Numbered from the stretch's first letter, positions 48,115-57,881 are shown. The stretch: 64,000 nucleotides of DNA from Paracoccus albus (GCF_027913035.1 NZ_CP115775.1:1-64000); one strand, 5' to 3'. Program-made: numbers and translations. The notes: generated by a model not told the origin, from the letters alone.

Positions 48115-49748
48115 TGGATTTTCTTGGCCGCCTGCCGCTGCTCGTGCTGCTGATCGGGATTGCCGGGCTGGCGATGCTGGTGCCGGCTGGCTACGCCTGG
48201 GCCACCGGCTGGCGCGCCATTGCCGAGTTCTTCGGCTTCAGCGCCCTGTTGCTGCTTGTCGTCACGGCCCTTCTGGCGGTCGCGACATGGGGCCGCACGG
48301 CGCCGCAGCGTGCCAATGGCCTGCCCGTGCTGGCAACCATGCTGGCAGTGTTCGGCGGATTGCCCGTAGCACTTGGACTGCCGCTGGCCATGGCTTTGCC
48401 CGATACCGGCCTGTTCAACGCCTGGTGGGAAATGGTCAGCTCACTCACCACCACCGGCGCCACGCTTTACGCAGCCGACATGCTGCCCCCGCCACTGCAC
48501 CTGTGGCGTGCGCTCGTCGGCTGGCTGGGCGGGCTGTGCGTGCTGGTCACCGCCGTCGCCATCCTTGCGCCGCTGAAAGTCGGCGGGTTCGAGATCATGT
48601 CATCGCCATATGGCCGGGATGAGCGCTTCCAGCCCCTTCCGGAAAGCGCGGGCTCTCGCCGCCGCAAGAGGCAGGCCTTCTATTCCGCGGGCAGCGAACG
48701 CGCCACGCCCAGCTTGCGGGCGATGCGCGTCCTGCGCGATATCGGCCCGGTCTATGCCGGTCTGACCGTGATACTTTGGGTGCTGCTTTTGCTTGCGGGC
48801 GACCCCGGCCTGATCGCGCTTGTCCGCGCGATGGGCACCATCTCGACCTCTGGCATATCGCCTGTCACCGGCGGGGTCGGCGCACATTCCGGCATCATGG
48901 GTGAAATGATGGTGTTCTGCTTCCTGATCTTCGCCCTGTCGCGCCGCCTCTGGCCGGGCGCGGGAGAGCTTCGTGCAAGCGATTCGCTGCGCTCCGACCC
49001 GGAACTTCGCATCGGCTTCGGCGTCGTGATCCTCGTGGCGCTCGTGCTGTTCGCACGCCATTTCGTTATCAATATCGAACAGGTCTCTGACGCGGACAGC
49101 GTGTCGACCACTGTTGCGGTTAGTCTGCGAAATGCGGCGGTCGCAACCTGGGGCGGGCTGTTCAATGCCATGTCATTCCTGACCACGACCGGCTGGAACT
49201 CCGTCGACTGGCAAGGGGCACGGAACTGGTCCGGCCTGCAATCGCCCGGCCTGCTGCTGGCCGGTCTTGCCATGATGGGCGGTGGCATCGCCACGACCGC
49301 AGGCGGCGTGAAACTGCTGCGCGTCTACGCCCTCGCCCGCCAAAGCGAGAGAGAGCTTGAGCGTATCGTTCACCCCACCTCTATCGCGGGGGGTGGCCGC
49401 ATGGCCCGAAGGCTGAGGGGCGAGGGCGCCTACCTCGCCTTCATCTTTTTCATGCTCTTCGCGCTGTCCATTGCCGCGACGGTGATTCTCATTTCAATTC
49501 ATCAGATTGAGTTTGACACCGCCGTCATGCTGTCGGTTTCCGCACTGACCAACACAGGACCGCTGGCCGGCACCATCGCGCTGACACCCAGCTTCGAATC
49601 GACCGCCGGCATCGCCTCCAACCCGTGGGAGGGCTGGTCCGGCCTTGCTACGCTGCCCAAAACCGTCCTTGCCGGTGCCATGATCGTCGGCCGGTTAGAG
49701 ACATTGGCCATCCTTGCCCTGCTCACGCCGGACTTCTGGCGTCGCTGA
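48114..49748 (+). CDS. trkH: Trk potassium channel subunit TrkH
   Basis: TrkH is the membrane-embedded potassium-conducting subunit. The 544-residue protein has about ten to twelve helices and the four selectivity-filter regions of the SKT family, e.g. SSLTTTGATLYAADM, GTISTSGISPVTGG, FLTTTGWNSVDW and ALTNTGPLAGT. The C-terminal LPKTVLAGAMIVGRLETLAIL is also typical. It overlaps trkA by one base; hfq follows after about 94 bases. Confidence 0.95.
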   Translation: MDFLGRLPLLVLLIGIAGLAMLVPAGYAWATGWRAIAEFFGFSALLLLVVTALLAVATWGRTAPQRANGLPVLATMLAVFGGLPVALGLPLAMALPDTGLFNAWWEMVSSLTTTGATLYAADMLPPPLHLWRALVGWLGGLCVLVTAVAILAPLKVGGFEIMSSPYGRDERFQPLPESAGSRRRKRQAFYSAGSERATPSLRAMRVLRDIGPVYAGLTVILWVLLLLAGDPGLIALVRAMGTISTSGISPVTGGVGAHSGIMGEMMVFCFLIFALSRRLWPGAGELRASDSLRSDPELRIGFGVVILVALVLFARHFVINIEQVSDADSVSTTVAVSLRNAAVATWGGLFNAMSFLTTTGWNSVDWQGARNWSGLQSPGLLLAGLAMMGGGIATTAGGVKLLRVYALARQSERELERIVHPTSIAGGGRMARRLRGEGAYLAFIFFMLFALSIAATVILISIHQIEFDTAVMLSVSALTNTGPLAGTIALTPSFESTAGIASNPWEGWSGLATLPKTVLAGAMIVGRLETLAILALLTPDFWRR

Positions 49749-49842
49749 TCGGCCACAGGCTGTGGTTGCAATGCACACCCCGCTTGTCACGTCCCGATTC
49801 GTTCCATAGATTTTGGAAAACAATCAGAACAGGGACATAACC

Positions 49843-50076
49843 ATGGCTGCCGACAAACAAAATCTTCAGGACGCTTTCCTGAACCACGTCCGCAAGGCCA
49901 AGGTTCCCGTGACGATCTTCCTGATCAACGGTGTCAAGCTCCAGGGCGTGATCACATGGTTCGACAACTTCTGCGTGCTGTTGCGCCGCGACGGACAATC
50001 GCAACTTGTCTATAAGCATGCGATCTCAACCATCATGCCGGGCGCGCCGATCAATCTCTATGAAGGTGACGACTGA
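49843..50076 (+). CDS. hfq: RNA chaperone Hfq
   Basis: Hfq is a hexameric RNA chaperone that pairs small RNAs with mRNAs. The 77-residue product is a compact Sm fold with Sm1 ([19 protein letters not shown]) and Sm2 ([10 protein letters not shown]), and almost no C-terminal tail, as in alphaproteobacteria. ATG 49843 follows AGGGAC. Its stop codon is directly followed by the TTG start of hflX, a conserved arrangement. Confidence 0.97.
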   Translation: MAADKQNLQDAFLNHVRKAKVPVTIFLINGVKLQGVITWFDNFCVLLRRDGQSQLVYKHAISTIMPGAPINLYEGDD

Positions 50077-51375
50077 TTGGCTGAAGCCCATATCACCGAA
50101 CGCGCCCCGACCCGCGCCTATGTGATCCATCCTGACATCGACGGTGCCGGCAATCAGCGCCGCACCGCGGAAAACGCGTTGGAAGAGGCTGTGGCCCTCG
50201 CCCAGGCGCTTCCTGGGGTGGAAATCGTCGGTGCACAGGCGGCACGGCTGCGCAAACCGTCGCCGGGCCAGCTGTTCACGAAGGGCAAGCTGGAAGAGCT
50301 TGGCCGCGAGCTGGAGGCGGCAGAGGCTGAACTCGTCCTGATCGACGGCCCGGTCACGCCGGTTCAGCAGCGCAATCTGGAAAAGGCCTGGGACGTCAAG
50401 ATACTGGATCGAACGGGCCTGATTCTCGAAATCTTCGCCGACCGCGCCCGGACGCGCGAAGGTGTGCTGCAGGTCGAACTGGCCGCACTGTCCTATCAGC
50501 GCACCCGGCTGGTGCGGGCATGGACCCACCTTGAACGTCAGCGCGGCGGATTGGGCTTCGTCGGCGGTCCCGGCGAAACCCAGATAGAGGCCGACCGCCG
50601 TGCCATCGACGAACAGATGACCCGGTTGCGCCGCCAGCTTGAACGGGTGGTGAAAACCCGCACGCTGCATCGCGCCTCACGCGCCAAGGTGCCCTATCCG
50701 ATCGTCGCCCTTGTCGGCTACACCAACGCCGGCAAATCGACCCTCTTCAACCGCCTGACCGGGGCAGAGGTGCTGGCCAAGGACATGCTGTTTGCAACGC
50801 TCGACCCCACGATGCGCGCGATCCGCCTGCCCGGTGGCCGGCAGATCATCCTGTCGGACACGGTGGGTTTCATCAGTGACCTGCCCACCGAACTCGTCGC
50901 CGCATTCCGCGCCACGCTGGAAGAGGTGCTGGAGGCCGATCTGATCCTGCATGTCCGCGACATCTCCCACCCAGAAACGGAAGAGCAGGCAGAGGATGTG
51001 GCCGAGATCCTCGATTCCCTCGGCGTCGCGGACGATGTTGCCCTGATCGAGGTCTGGAACAAGATCGACGCCCTGTCAGACGCGACCCGTCAGGCGCTGC
51101 GCCGCACCGATCAGCGCACCGACGGCGTGCAGGCGATCTCGGCACTGACCGGCGAAGGTCTGGACGATTTGGCCGCCGCAATCGACAAAGCGCTTGAAAC
51201 CGTGCTCGCAGAACCGCGCGAACCCGCCGCGATTCACCTCGATTTCAGCGAAGGTCGCCGCCGCGCATGGCTGCACGAACAGGGCGTGGTTGAAGACGAA
51301 CGCCAGACGAAAGACGGCTTCGATCTTCAGGTCATGTGGACAGAACGTCAGCGCGCATCTTACGACGCGCTCTGA
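50077..51375 (+). CDS. hflX: Ribosome-associated GTPase HflX
   Basis: HflX splits stalled ribosomes under stress. The 432-residue product has the N-terminal glycine-rich nucleotide-binding region (KPSPGQLFTKGKLEEL, GGLGFVGGPGETQIEAD) and a GTPase domain: G1 GYTNAGKSTLFNRL, G3 DTVGFISDLP, G4 NKID. The start is TTG 50077, immediately after the hfq TGA; the two are surely co-translated. No terminator is clear downstream. Confidence 0.95.
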   Translation: MAEAHITERAPTRAYVIHPDIDGAGNQRRTAENALEEAVALAQALPGVEIVGAQAARLRKPSPGQLFTKGKLEELGRELEAAEAELVLIDGPVTPVQQRNLEKAWDVKILDRTGLILEIFADRARTREGVLQVELAALSYQRTRLVRAWTHLERQRGGLGFVGGPGETQIEADRRAIDEQMTRLRRQLERVVKTRTLHRASRAKVPYPIVALVGYTNAGKSTLFNRLTGAEVLAKDMLFATLDPTMRAIRLPGGRQIILSDTVGFISDLPTELVAAFRATLEEVLEADLILHVRDISHPETEEQAEDVAEILDSLGVADDVALIEVWNKIDALSDATRQALRRTDQRTDGVQAISALTGEGLDDLAAAIDKALETVLAEPREPAAIHLDFSEGRRRAWLHEQGVVEDERQTKDGFDLQVMWTERQRASYDAL

Positions 51376-51454
51376 TCTAGTTCCGGGCCATGCGGCGTAT
51401 ATACAGGATATATATGCGTTATGTACGGATTCTATACGCGATAAATACAGGCGT

Positions 51455-51482
51455 CAGTCATAACTACAGGCTGTTATGACTG
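51455..51482. repeat. 10-bp inverted repeat at a gene end
   Basis: The arms CAGTCATAAC and GTTATGACTG are separated by 8 bases. The repeat straddles the stop codon of the small DUF333 lipoprotein gene and lies 80 bases after hflX. It has no T tract. It could be a bidirectional 3' hairpin between convergent genes; the surroundings (51400-51460) are unusually rich in TATA-like strings. Confidence 0.55.
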
Positions 51483-51709
51483 TTCAGCAAATCCGCCGCG
51501 CGCACCGTCCGCCCATTCGGCAAGCGGCACAGATCCGCCCTGCGGTTCCCCTGAACACGCGCAATAACCTGCCCGCCGCTGCGCTGACAATAGATGGCCG
51601 ATGGCGTCGGCGGCAACTGGCTTGCACCGGTCGCCTGCTGCGAACCGCCCGAAGAACCGCCGCAAGCGGCCAATAAGGTCAATGCAGGCAGGGCAAATAA
51701 ATATCGCAA
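51464..51709 (-). CDS. Small DUF333 lipoprotein
   Basis: The 81-residue product has a lipoprotein signal, MRYLFALPALTLLAAC, with the lipid-modified Cys16, and a DUF333 domain in the C-terminal half (IYCQRSGGQVIARV, DLCRLPNGRTVRAADL) with its two conserved cysteines. DUF333 proteins are sometimes called hemolysins without proof. I use TTG 51709, five bases after GGAGG; the longer frame to 51748 contains the Shine-Dalgarno. It is convergent with hflX. Confidence 0.8.
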   Translation of the reverse strand: MRYLFALPALTLLAACGGSSGGSQQATGASQLPPTPSAIYCQRSGGQVIARVQGNRRADLCRLPNGRTVRAADLLNSHNSL

Positions 51710-52163
51710 CTGAACCTCCGTCAGATAACGTGAAATCAACGCCGGCAATAGTCCGCCGAACAGCCCACAGACGCAAGCGGCACGCGCCGACTCTCAGCAG
51801 GATTTCCGCCATAATGTTCGCCCCGCGCGGCAGGAAAGCACCCGGTCAGTCGCAATGCCTGCATCGACCGCATCCATTGCCCATTTAACCGGGACAGAAG
51901 TATTTTAATACAATATCAGGTCGATAGAATAAGATTCGCGTCAAGCCCGCGCGCAAACCACTGCTCGACGTATCTCCAAATACTCGAACTCGTCCGCCTC
52001 CCTCACAATCTCCGGAGCACAGGTGCATTGCCGAAAAAAGGCTTCAAAGCTTGACGGAAAATCGACCCCTTAGCATCCCACGCAAACGATCGCGTCCTTC
52101 CTTGGTCTTTGGTGATCAAAATACCTCGGGGTCCGGGGCAGCGCCCCGGTCCGGCAGCGCGTC
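51710..52163. other. 454-base intergenic region between the DUF333 gene and radC
   Basis: I see no gene. The part next to DUF333 holds its leader; the middle (51890-51960) is AT-richer without a recognisable motif. The last 60 bases contain copy 2 of the dispersed GC-hairpin repeat (52105-52152), right behind radC. Confidence 0.55.
52105..52152 (-). repeat. Dispersed GC-hairpin repeat, copy 2
   Basis: Read on the minus strand, it has the hairpin CCGGGGC-GCT-GCCCCGG (near 52135-52150), then CGAGGTATTTTGATCACC and AAAGAC. It matches copy 1 at 26887-26936 except for one base in the core and small changes in the hairpin. It begins 11 bases after the radC stop in the same direction, mirroring copy 1 behind moaA. 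Confidence 0.75.
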
Positions 52164-52934
52164 TCACAACAACCCCTCACGTCGAAAACTGACATCGCAA
52201 CCCGCCCCGATGATCAGGTGATCGTGGATCGTTATCCCCATGACCTCTGCACCAGTGCGGATGCGGTGGGTCATGGCGATATCCGCCTCGGACGGTGTTG
52301 GATCGCCAGAGGGATGGTTATGCACCAGGATCAGGGCAGAGGCTGACAGTTCCAACGCCCGGCGCAGGATTTCGCGCGGGTAAACGGGGACATGATCGAC
52401 AGTGCCGCGCCCCTGCGCTTCATCGGCGATCAGGATGTTTTTGCGGTCTAGGAACAGCACGCGAAACTCCTCCACGCCGTTGTGACTCATCGCCGTGTGG
52501 CAATAGTCCAGCAGGGCGTCCCAGCCTGACAGAACGGGGCGGTCGATAACGCGTCGCCGCGCCAATCTTTGCGCTGCGGCTGCGACCAGTTTCAGCTCGA
52601 TTACGACGGCAGGGCCGACGCCTTTCACCTGTGAAAGTTGCTCATTCGTGGCGGTCAGGACACGCGCCAAATCCCCAAAATTCGCGATCAGCCGGCGAGC
52701 CAGCGGCTTGACGTCCTGCCGTGCCATGGCGCGGAACAGGATCAGTTCCAGCAACTCATAATCCGGCATTGCCGCCGCGCCGCCCTGCATGAAACGCTCG
52801 CGCAGGCGCGCCCGGTGATCGGACAGGTAAGATGGTATCTTGCCGCCCTTTACCGGCGGAGCGGCCACGTCATCGCCTGCGGGAGCAAACAGCGGAAGCG
52901 GTGCTTCGGAAAAGGCCGAGTGATTCTTGTCCAT
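52164..52934 (-). CDS. radC: RadC/YsaA-type JAB domain protein
   Basis: The 256-residue product has an N-terminal UPF0758 part with a helix-hairpin-helix (KGVGPAVVIELK) and a C-terminal JAB/MPN metalloprotease-like domain with the motif HNHPSGDPTPSEAD. The family was once linked to DNA repair, but the function remains unsettled. The first 30 residues are Pro-rich and variable. It is monocistronic; the BMP transporter operon begins divergently 195 bases away. Confidence 0.93.
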   Translation of the reverse strand: MDKNHSAFSEAPLPLFAPAGDDVAAPPVKGGKIPSYLSDHRARLRERFMQGGAAAMPDYELLELILFRAMARQDVKPLARRLIANFGDLARVLTATNEQLSQVKGVGPAVVIELKLVAAAAQRLARRRVIDRPVLSGWDALLDYCHTAMSHNGVEEFRVLFLDRKNILIADEAQGRGTVDHVPVYPREILRRALELSASALILVHNHPSGDPTPSEADIAMTHRIRTGAEVMGITIHDHLIIGAGCDVSFRREGLL

Positions 52935-53020
52935 ATCCCGGAGGTTGAATAACAGCGGTGAAAATTTTGTTAAGCTGGGCCTGAGCCGATAAAAACCAAC
53001 AAAAACACAATTTCACGGAC

Positions 53021-53064
53021 TTGACCTTGGGTCAGCATAAATAAACCGCCTTGACCGCTGACCC
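53021..53064. promoter_or_regulatory. TGACC repeats upstream of the BMP transporter operon
   Basis: The palindrome TGACC-TTG-GGTCA occupies 53022-53034. Two further TGACC half-sites follow in TTGACC (53051-53056) and CTGACC (53059-53064). They lie 65-110 bases before the start of the BMP gene, the right place for an operator. Which regulator binds them is unknown. Confidence 0.45.
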
Positions 53065-53128
53065 ACCTTCCGCCCTAAACTCGACGTCGTCCGCGGGCAG
53101 TGTCGCCCGCCTGAATCAAGAGGTTGCC

Positions 53129-54118
53129 ATGACCCTTCTCAAGCCTGTCCTTGCCTCGACCATTGTACTTGGTCTGATGGCGGGCACCGCCCTTGCCGAA
53201 CCTGCGCTGATCTTCGATCTGGGCGGAAAATTCGACAAATCCTTCAACGAGGCGGCCTATATGGGTGCCGAACGCTGGAAGGAAGAAACCGGCGGCACCT
53301 ATAAGGAACTGGAAATGCAGTCCGAGGCTCAGCGCGAACAGGCGCTGCGTCGGCTGGCGCAAAGCGGCTCCAACCCGATCGTGATGACGGGCTTTGCCTT
53401 TGGCGAGGTGCTGAACAAGATCGCGCCGGATTATCCGGAAACGAAATTCGTGATCATCGACGCCGTGGTCGAACAGCCCAACGTGCAGTCGAACGTCTTC
53501 AACGAAGGCGAAGGTTCGTATCTGGCCGGGATCATGGCCGCGATGGCGTCCGAATCCGGAACGGTCGGCTTTATTGGCGGGATGGACATTCCGCTGATCC
53601 ACAAGTTCGAATGCGGCTATCGTCAAGGCTTCCTGGCCACCAAACCTGACGGTAACGTGCTGATTAATTACACCGGCACCACGCCTGCAGCCTGGAATGA
53701 CCCGGTGAAGGGTGGTGAACTGGCGAAGGCGCAGAAATCGCAAGGTGCTGACGTGATCTATGCGGCCGCTGGCGGCACCGGGATCGGTGTGCTTCAGGCA
53801 GCGGCGGACGAAGGCGTTCTGGGGATCGGTGTCGATTCGAACCAGAATCACCTGCATCCGGGCCAGATCCTGACCTCGGTCGTCAAGCGCGTGGACAATG
53901 CCGTTTTCGACGCCTTCACGGCTGCTGAAGGGGTAGAACCGGGCGTGAAGGTCTGGGACGTGAAATCCGATGGTGTGGCGGTCGCCATGGACGAGAACAA
54001 TGAATCGCTCGTCACAGAGGAAATGACCGCCGCGGTGGACGATGCTAAGGCCAAGATCGCTTCGGGCGAGATCATTGTGCACGACTATATGACCGACAAT
54101 AGCTGCCCGGTGGATTGA
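53129..54118 (+). CDS. BMP-family ABC transporter substrate-binding protein (nucleoside type)
   Basis: The 329-residue periplasmic protein belongs to the basic membrane protein/PnrA family, which binds purine nucleosides or related compounds. It has a Sec signal ending TALAEP and no lipobox. Family features are FDLGGKFDKSFNEAAYMG, EGEGSYLAGIMAAMASE and GVDSNQNHLHPGQILTSVVK. ATG 53129 follows AAGAGG. Purine nucleoside phosphorylase at the end of the same operon supports nucleoside import. The stop overlaps the ATPase start. Confidence 0.92.
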   Translation: MTLLKPVLASTIVLGLMAGTALAEPALIFDLGGKFDKSFNEAAYMGAERWKEETGGTYKELEMQSEAQREQALRRLAQSGSNPIVMTGFAFGEVLNKIAPDYPETKFVIIDAVVEQPNVQSNVFNEGEGSYLAGIMAAMASESGTVGFIGGMDIPLIHKFECGYRQGFLATKPDGNVLINYTGTTPAAWNDPVKGGELAKAQKSQGADVIYAAAGGTGIGVLQAAADEGVLGIGVDSNQNHLHPGQILTSVVKRVDNAVFDAFTAAEGVEPGVKVWDVKSDGVAVAMDENNESLVTEEMTAAVDDAKAKIASGEIIVHDYMTDNSCPVD

Positions 54119-55797
54119 TGCCGGCGCAGGCTGTTCTGAACGAAGGGGGGCCGGATTCGGCCCCCCAATCCGCACCTCCTGCCATTGAATTGCGCGGGAT
54201 TTCGAAGGCCTTCGGTCCTGTGCAGGCCAATAAGGATATCAACCTTAACGTCAGGCGCGGCACCATTCACGGCATTATCGGCGAGAACGGCGCGGGCAAA
54301 TCGACGCTGATGTCGATCCTGTACGGCTTCTACAAGCCCGACAGCGGAGAGATCCGCATCAACGGAAAACCGATCCAGATCACCGATTCCATGACCGCGA
54401 TCCGCGCGGGCATCGGGATGGTTTTTCAGCATTTCAAGCTGGTGCGGAACTTTACGGTTTTGGAAAATATCATCCTTGGCGCAGAAGACGGACCGATGCT
54501 GCGTCCGTCTCTGGCGCGGGCGCGGACCCGGTTGCGCGAACTGGCCGAGGAATATGAGCTACAGGTCGACCCTGACGAAACGATTGATGAATTGTCGGTC
54601 GGCCACCAGCAGCGGGTGGAGATCCTGAAGGCGCTGTATCGTCAGGCTGATATTCTTATTCTGGATGAGCCCACCGGCGTGCTGACCCCGGCAGAGGCCG
54701 ATCACCTGTTCCGCATCCTCAACGGGCTGCGCAATGAAGGCAAAACGATCATCCTGATTACGCACAAGCTGCGCGAGATCATGGAGATCACCGATAACGT
54801 GAGCGTCATGCGGCGCGGAGAGATGGTGGCCTCTGTCCGGACGGCAGAGACGAGCCCCGAAGAACTGGCCGAGTTGATGGTCGGCCGTAAGGTCCTGATG
54901 GAGGTCGACAAGACCCCGGCGAAGCCTGCCCAGACCGTGCTGGAGGTTCGCAATCTGCGGATGCTGGACGAAGACAAGGTCGAACGTATTCGCAGCGTCA
55001 GCTTTGACATTCGCGCGGGTGAGATTGTGGGCATCGCTGGCGTGTCAGGCAACGGCCAGACGCAACTGCTCGAACTGCTCGGCGGCTTTCCCGAGAAGGG
55101 ATCGAAGGTTTCGGGCGAAATCCTGATGAATGGTCAGTCGCTTGACCTGACGGGGCGTCGGTCCGATGCGGCGACGCGCCGGGCGCGGGGCATTGGCCAT
55201 GTGCCCGAAGACCGGCAGGATGAAGGTCTGATCATGGATTTTGCCGCGTGGGAGAACGTAGCTTTCGGCTATCACAACACGCCGGAATATTCGAACTGCA
55301 TGTTCATGGATCGCAAGGCGATCCGCGCCGATGCGGAAGGCAAGATAGAGCGTTTCGACGTCCGCCCGCCGAATGCCGATCTTGCGGCGCGGAACTTTTC
55401 TGGCGGGAACCAGCAGAAGATCGTTGTGGCCCGCGAGGTAGAGCGTAATCCCGATCTGCTGCTGATCGGCCAGCCGACGCGCGGCGTCGATATCGGTGCG
55501 ATCGAGTTCATTCACAAGCGCATCGTCGAGTTGCGCGACGCTGGCAAGGCGGTGCTGCTGGTCAGTGTCGAACTGGACGAGATCATGTCCCTGTCGGACC
55601 GGATCCTTGTCATGTTCGACGGCATGATCATGGGCGAACGCGATCCGGCGAACACCTCTGCCGGAGAGCTTGGCCTGCTGATGGCAGGGATTACCGACAC
55701 CGAGAATGTGCCGAAGGAAGCCGGTATTCCGCCCGAGCATGGCAACCCTGCGGACCGACCGGATGAGCCGACCGCGACACCGGAGGAGCGCAGCTGA
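54118..55797 (+). CDS. ABC transporter ATP-binding protein with two nucleotide-binding domains (nucleoside importer)
   Basis: The 559-residue cytoplasmic ATPase has two fused ABC domains, like NupA or RbsA. Domain 1 has GENGAGKSTLMSILYG, LSVGHQQRVEILKAL and LILDEPTGVLTPAE. Domain 2 has a degenerate Walker A (GVSGNGQTQLLELLGG, no Lys), the signature FSGGNQQKIVVAREV, and LIGQPTRGVD. ATG 54118 shares a base with the BMP gene's stop; a TTG at 54115 is possible. It ends one base into the permease gene. Confidence 0.93.
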   Translation: MPAQAVLNEGGPDSAPQSAPPAIELRGISKAFGPVQANKDINLNVRRGTIHGIIGENGAGKSTLMSILYGFYKPDSGEIRINGKPIQITDSMTAIRAGIGMVFQHFKLVRNFTVLENIILGAEDGPMLRPSLARARTRLRELAEEYELQVDPDETIDELSVGHQQRVEILKALYRQADILILDEPTGVLTPAEADHLFRILNGLRNEGKTIILITHKLREIMEITDNVSVMRRGEMVASVRTAETSPEELAELMVGRKVLMEVDKTPAKPAQTVLEVRNLRMLDEDKVERIRSVSFDIRAGEIVGIAGVSGNGQTQLLELLGGFPEKGSKVSGEILMNGQSLDLTGRRSDAATRRARGIGHVPEDRQDEGLIMDFAAWENVAFGYHNTPEYSNCMFMDRKAIRADAEGKIERFDVRPPNADLAARNFSGGNQQKIVVAREVERNPDLLLIGQPTRGVDIGAIEFIHKRIVELRDAGKAVLLVSVELDEIMSLSDRILVMFDGMIMGERDPANTSAGELGLLMAGITDTENVPKEAGIPPEHGNPADRPDEPTATPEERS

Positions 55798-56912
55798 TGG
55801 ACAAGATGCCTAAATGGGCGGATGTCATCCTGACGCCGCTGATCTCGCTTTTTCTGGCATTCGCGATTTCCGCATTGGTCATCCTCGCCATCGGGGAGAA
55901 CCCATGGCTTGCCTTGCAGACGATGGTGACAGGGGCGCTCGGCTCCAGCTATGGCTGGGGATTCACGCTGTATTACACGACCAATTTCATTTTCACCGGA
56001 TTGGCCGTGGCGGTCGCTTATCACGCGGCGCTGTTTAACATCGGCGGTGAGGGGCAGGCGGCGCTTGGCGGCCTTGGCGTTGCGATGGTCTGCCTGTTCA
56101 TCCCCTGGCCGCATTGGTCGCTGGCCTTGATTGCGGCGATGATCGGGTCGGCGATTTTCGGGGCGGCATGGGCCTATATCCCGGCGATTCTTCAGGCCAA
56201 GCGCGGTAGCCATATCGTGATCACGACGATCATGTTCAACTTCATTGCCGCTGCTTTGCTGAACTGGGCTCTGGTCAACTGGCTGCGTCCGGTGGGCAGC
56301 ATGGACCCGGCATCGGCCAATTTCCCGGCGGCGACGCATCTGCCGAAGATCACCGATATGTTCGCCGGCCTGGGCATCGAGTGGGGCGAGCATACGCCCG
56401 CAAATGTCACTTTCCTTGTCGCACTTCTGGCCTGCGTCGTGGTCTGGTTGCTGATCTGGCGTACCAAGCTGGGTTATGAGATCAGGGCTTTCGGCAAATC
56501 CGAAACGGCGGCGCGCTATGCCGGGATTTCGCCCACAAGGATCACGGTCATTGCAATGCTGATCTCTGGCGGGCTGGCTGGGATGATGGCGATTAACAAT
56601 GTCATGGGCGAGGCCGAGCGCCTGATCCTCAACAATGTCGAAGGTGCGGGCTTCATCGGAATCGCCGTCGCGCTGATGGGGCGAAACCACCCCATCGGCG
56701 TGTTGCTGGCAGCGTTCCTGTTTGGCTTCCTGTATCAGGGCGGCGGCGAGCTGGCGCTTTGGACGTCGATCCCGCGCGAGTTGATCATCGTCATTCAGGC
56801 TTTGGTGATTCTGTTCACCGGCGCGCTCGACAACATGGTCCGCATCCCGCTGGAGGCATTCTTCATGTCCCGGCGGCGCGCGGCGAGGGCCAATCAGGCA
56901 GGGCGGGACTGA
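55797..56912 (+). CDS. ABC transporter permease (nucleoside/BMP type), first subunit
   Basis: The 371-residue membrane protein belongs to the BPD_transp_2 family, with about nine helices. FNIGGEGQAALGGLGVAM and VGIAVALMGRNHP-like segments (here FIGIAVALMGRNHPIG) are hallmark sequences of NupB/YufP-type permeases. The start overlaps the ATPase gene by one base (TGATG), and the partner permease follows after three bases. Confidence 0.92.
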   Translation: MDKMPKWADVILTPLISLFLAFAISALVILAIGENPWLALQTMVTGALGSSYGWGFTLYYTTNFIFTGLAVAVAYHAALFNIGGEGQAALGGLGVAMVCLFIPWPHWSLALIAAMIGSAIFGAAWAYIPAILQAKRGSHIVITTIMFNFIAAALLNWALVNWLRPVGSMDPASANFPAATHLPKITDMFAGLGIEWGEHTPANVTFLVALLACVVVWLLIWRTKLGYEIRAFGKSETAARYAGISPTRITVIAMLISGGLAGMMAINNVMGEAERLILNNVEGAGFIGIAVALMGRNHPIGVLLAAFLFGFLYQGGGELALWTSIPRELIIVIQALVILFTGALDNMVRIPLEAFFMSRRRAARANQAGRD

Positions 56913-56915
56913 GCC

Positions 56916-57881
56916 ATGGATTTCAACACGATCATCCAGATCCTCGACAGCTCTGTGCGTCTGATGACCCCGCTGCTGCTGGCCTGTCTGGCCGGGCTTT
57001 ATTCCGAACGCTCGGGCGTCTTCGATATCGGTCTGGAAGGCAAGATGCTGATGGCCGCGTTTTCGGCCGCGGCTGTGGCAGCGCTGACCGGCTCTGTCTG
57101 GCTGGGGCTGATAGCCGGTGTTGCCGGATCGATGGCGCTGTCGTTGATCCATGGCGTGACCTCGATCACGTTCCGGGGCAACCAGCTGATTTCTGGTGTC
57201 GCGATCAACTTTCTTGCTTCGGGCATGACGGTCCTGCTGGGGCAGAAGATCTTCGGACTTGGCGGACGAACGCCGAACCTGACCGGGGGCGGGCGCTTTT
57301 CCGAAATCAACCTGCCATTCGCTGGTGAGGTCCGCGATGTGCCGGTGATTGGTCCGATCTATTCAGACCTGATCTCTGGTCATACTTTCCTTGTCTATGT
57401 CGCCTTTCTATGTGTGCCGTTGACGTGGTGGCTGCTGTTCCGGACGCGTTTCGGGCTGCGCCTGCGTGCTGTTGGTGAAAACCCCGCCTCTGTCGATACG
57501 GCGGGCATTTCGGTCAAGCGGCTGCGTTACATCGCGATTATCATTTGCGGTGTGCTTTGCGGCTTGGCAGGTGCTTATCTGGCGACCGGCCTGTCGGCCG
57601 GCTTTGTGAAGGAAATGACGGCGGGTCGCGGGTTCATCGCGCTTGCCGCGCTGATCTTCGCAAAATGGCGGCCTTGGGGCGCGTTATTTGCCACCTTCCT
57701 GTTCGGCTTGCTGGAGGCGGTCGCGAACCGTTATCCGAATCTTGACCTTGGTCCGATAACAATCCCGTCCATGTTCATGAATGCACTGCCCTATATCCTT
57801 ACCGTCATCATTCTGGCCGGCTTCGTCGGTCGCGCAATCCCGCCCCGCGCGGGTGGAGAACCCTATGTCAAAGAGCGTTGA
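56916..57881 (+). CDS. ABC transporter permease (nucleoside/BMP type), second subunit
   Basis: The 321-residue permease is of the NupC/YufQ type, with about eight helices and the conserved YSERSGVFDIGLEGKMLM segment and FIALAALIFAKWRPWGALFA. It pairs with the preceding subunit. Its last 17 bases overlap the start of the purine nucleoside phosphorylase gene, tying transport to catabolism. Confidence 0.92.
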   Translation: MDFNTIIQILDSSVRLMTPLLLACLAGLYSERSGVFDIGLEGKMLMAAFSAAAVAALTGSVWLGLIAGVAGSMALSLIHGVTSITFRGNQLISGVAINFLASGMTVLLGQKIFGLGGRTPNLTGGGRFSEINLPFAGEVRDVPVIGPIYSDLISGHTFLVYVAFLCVPLTWWLLFRTRFGLRLRAVGENPASVDTAGISVKRLRYIAIIICGVLCGLAGAYLATGLSAGFVKEMTAGRGFIALAALIFAKWRPWGALFATFLFGLLEAVANRYPNLDLGPITIPSMFMNALPYILTVIILAGFVGRAIPPRAGGEPYVKER

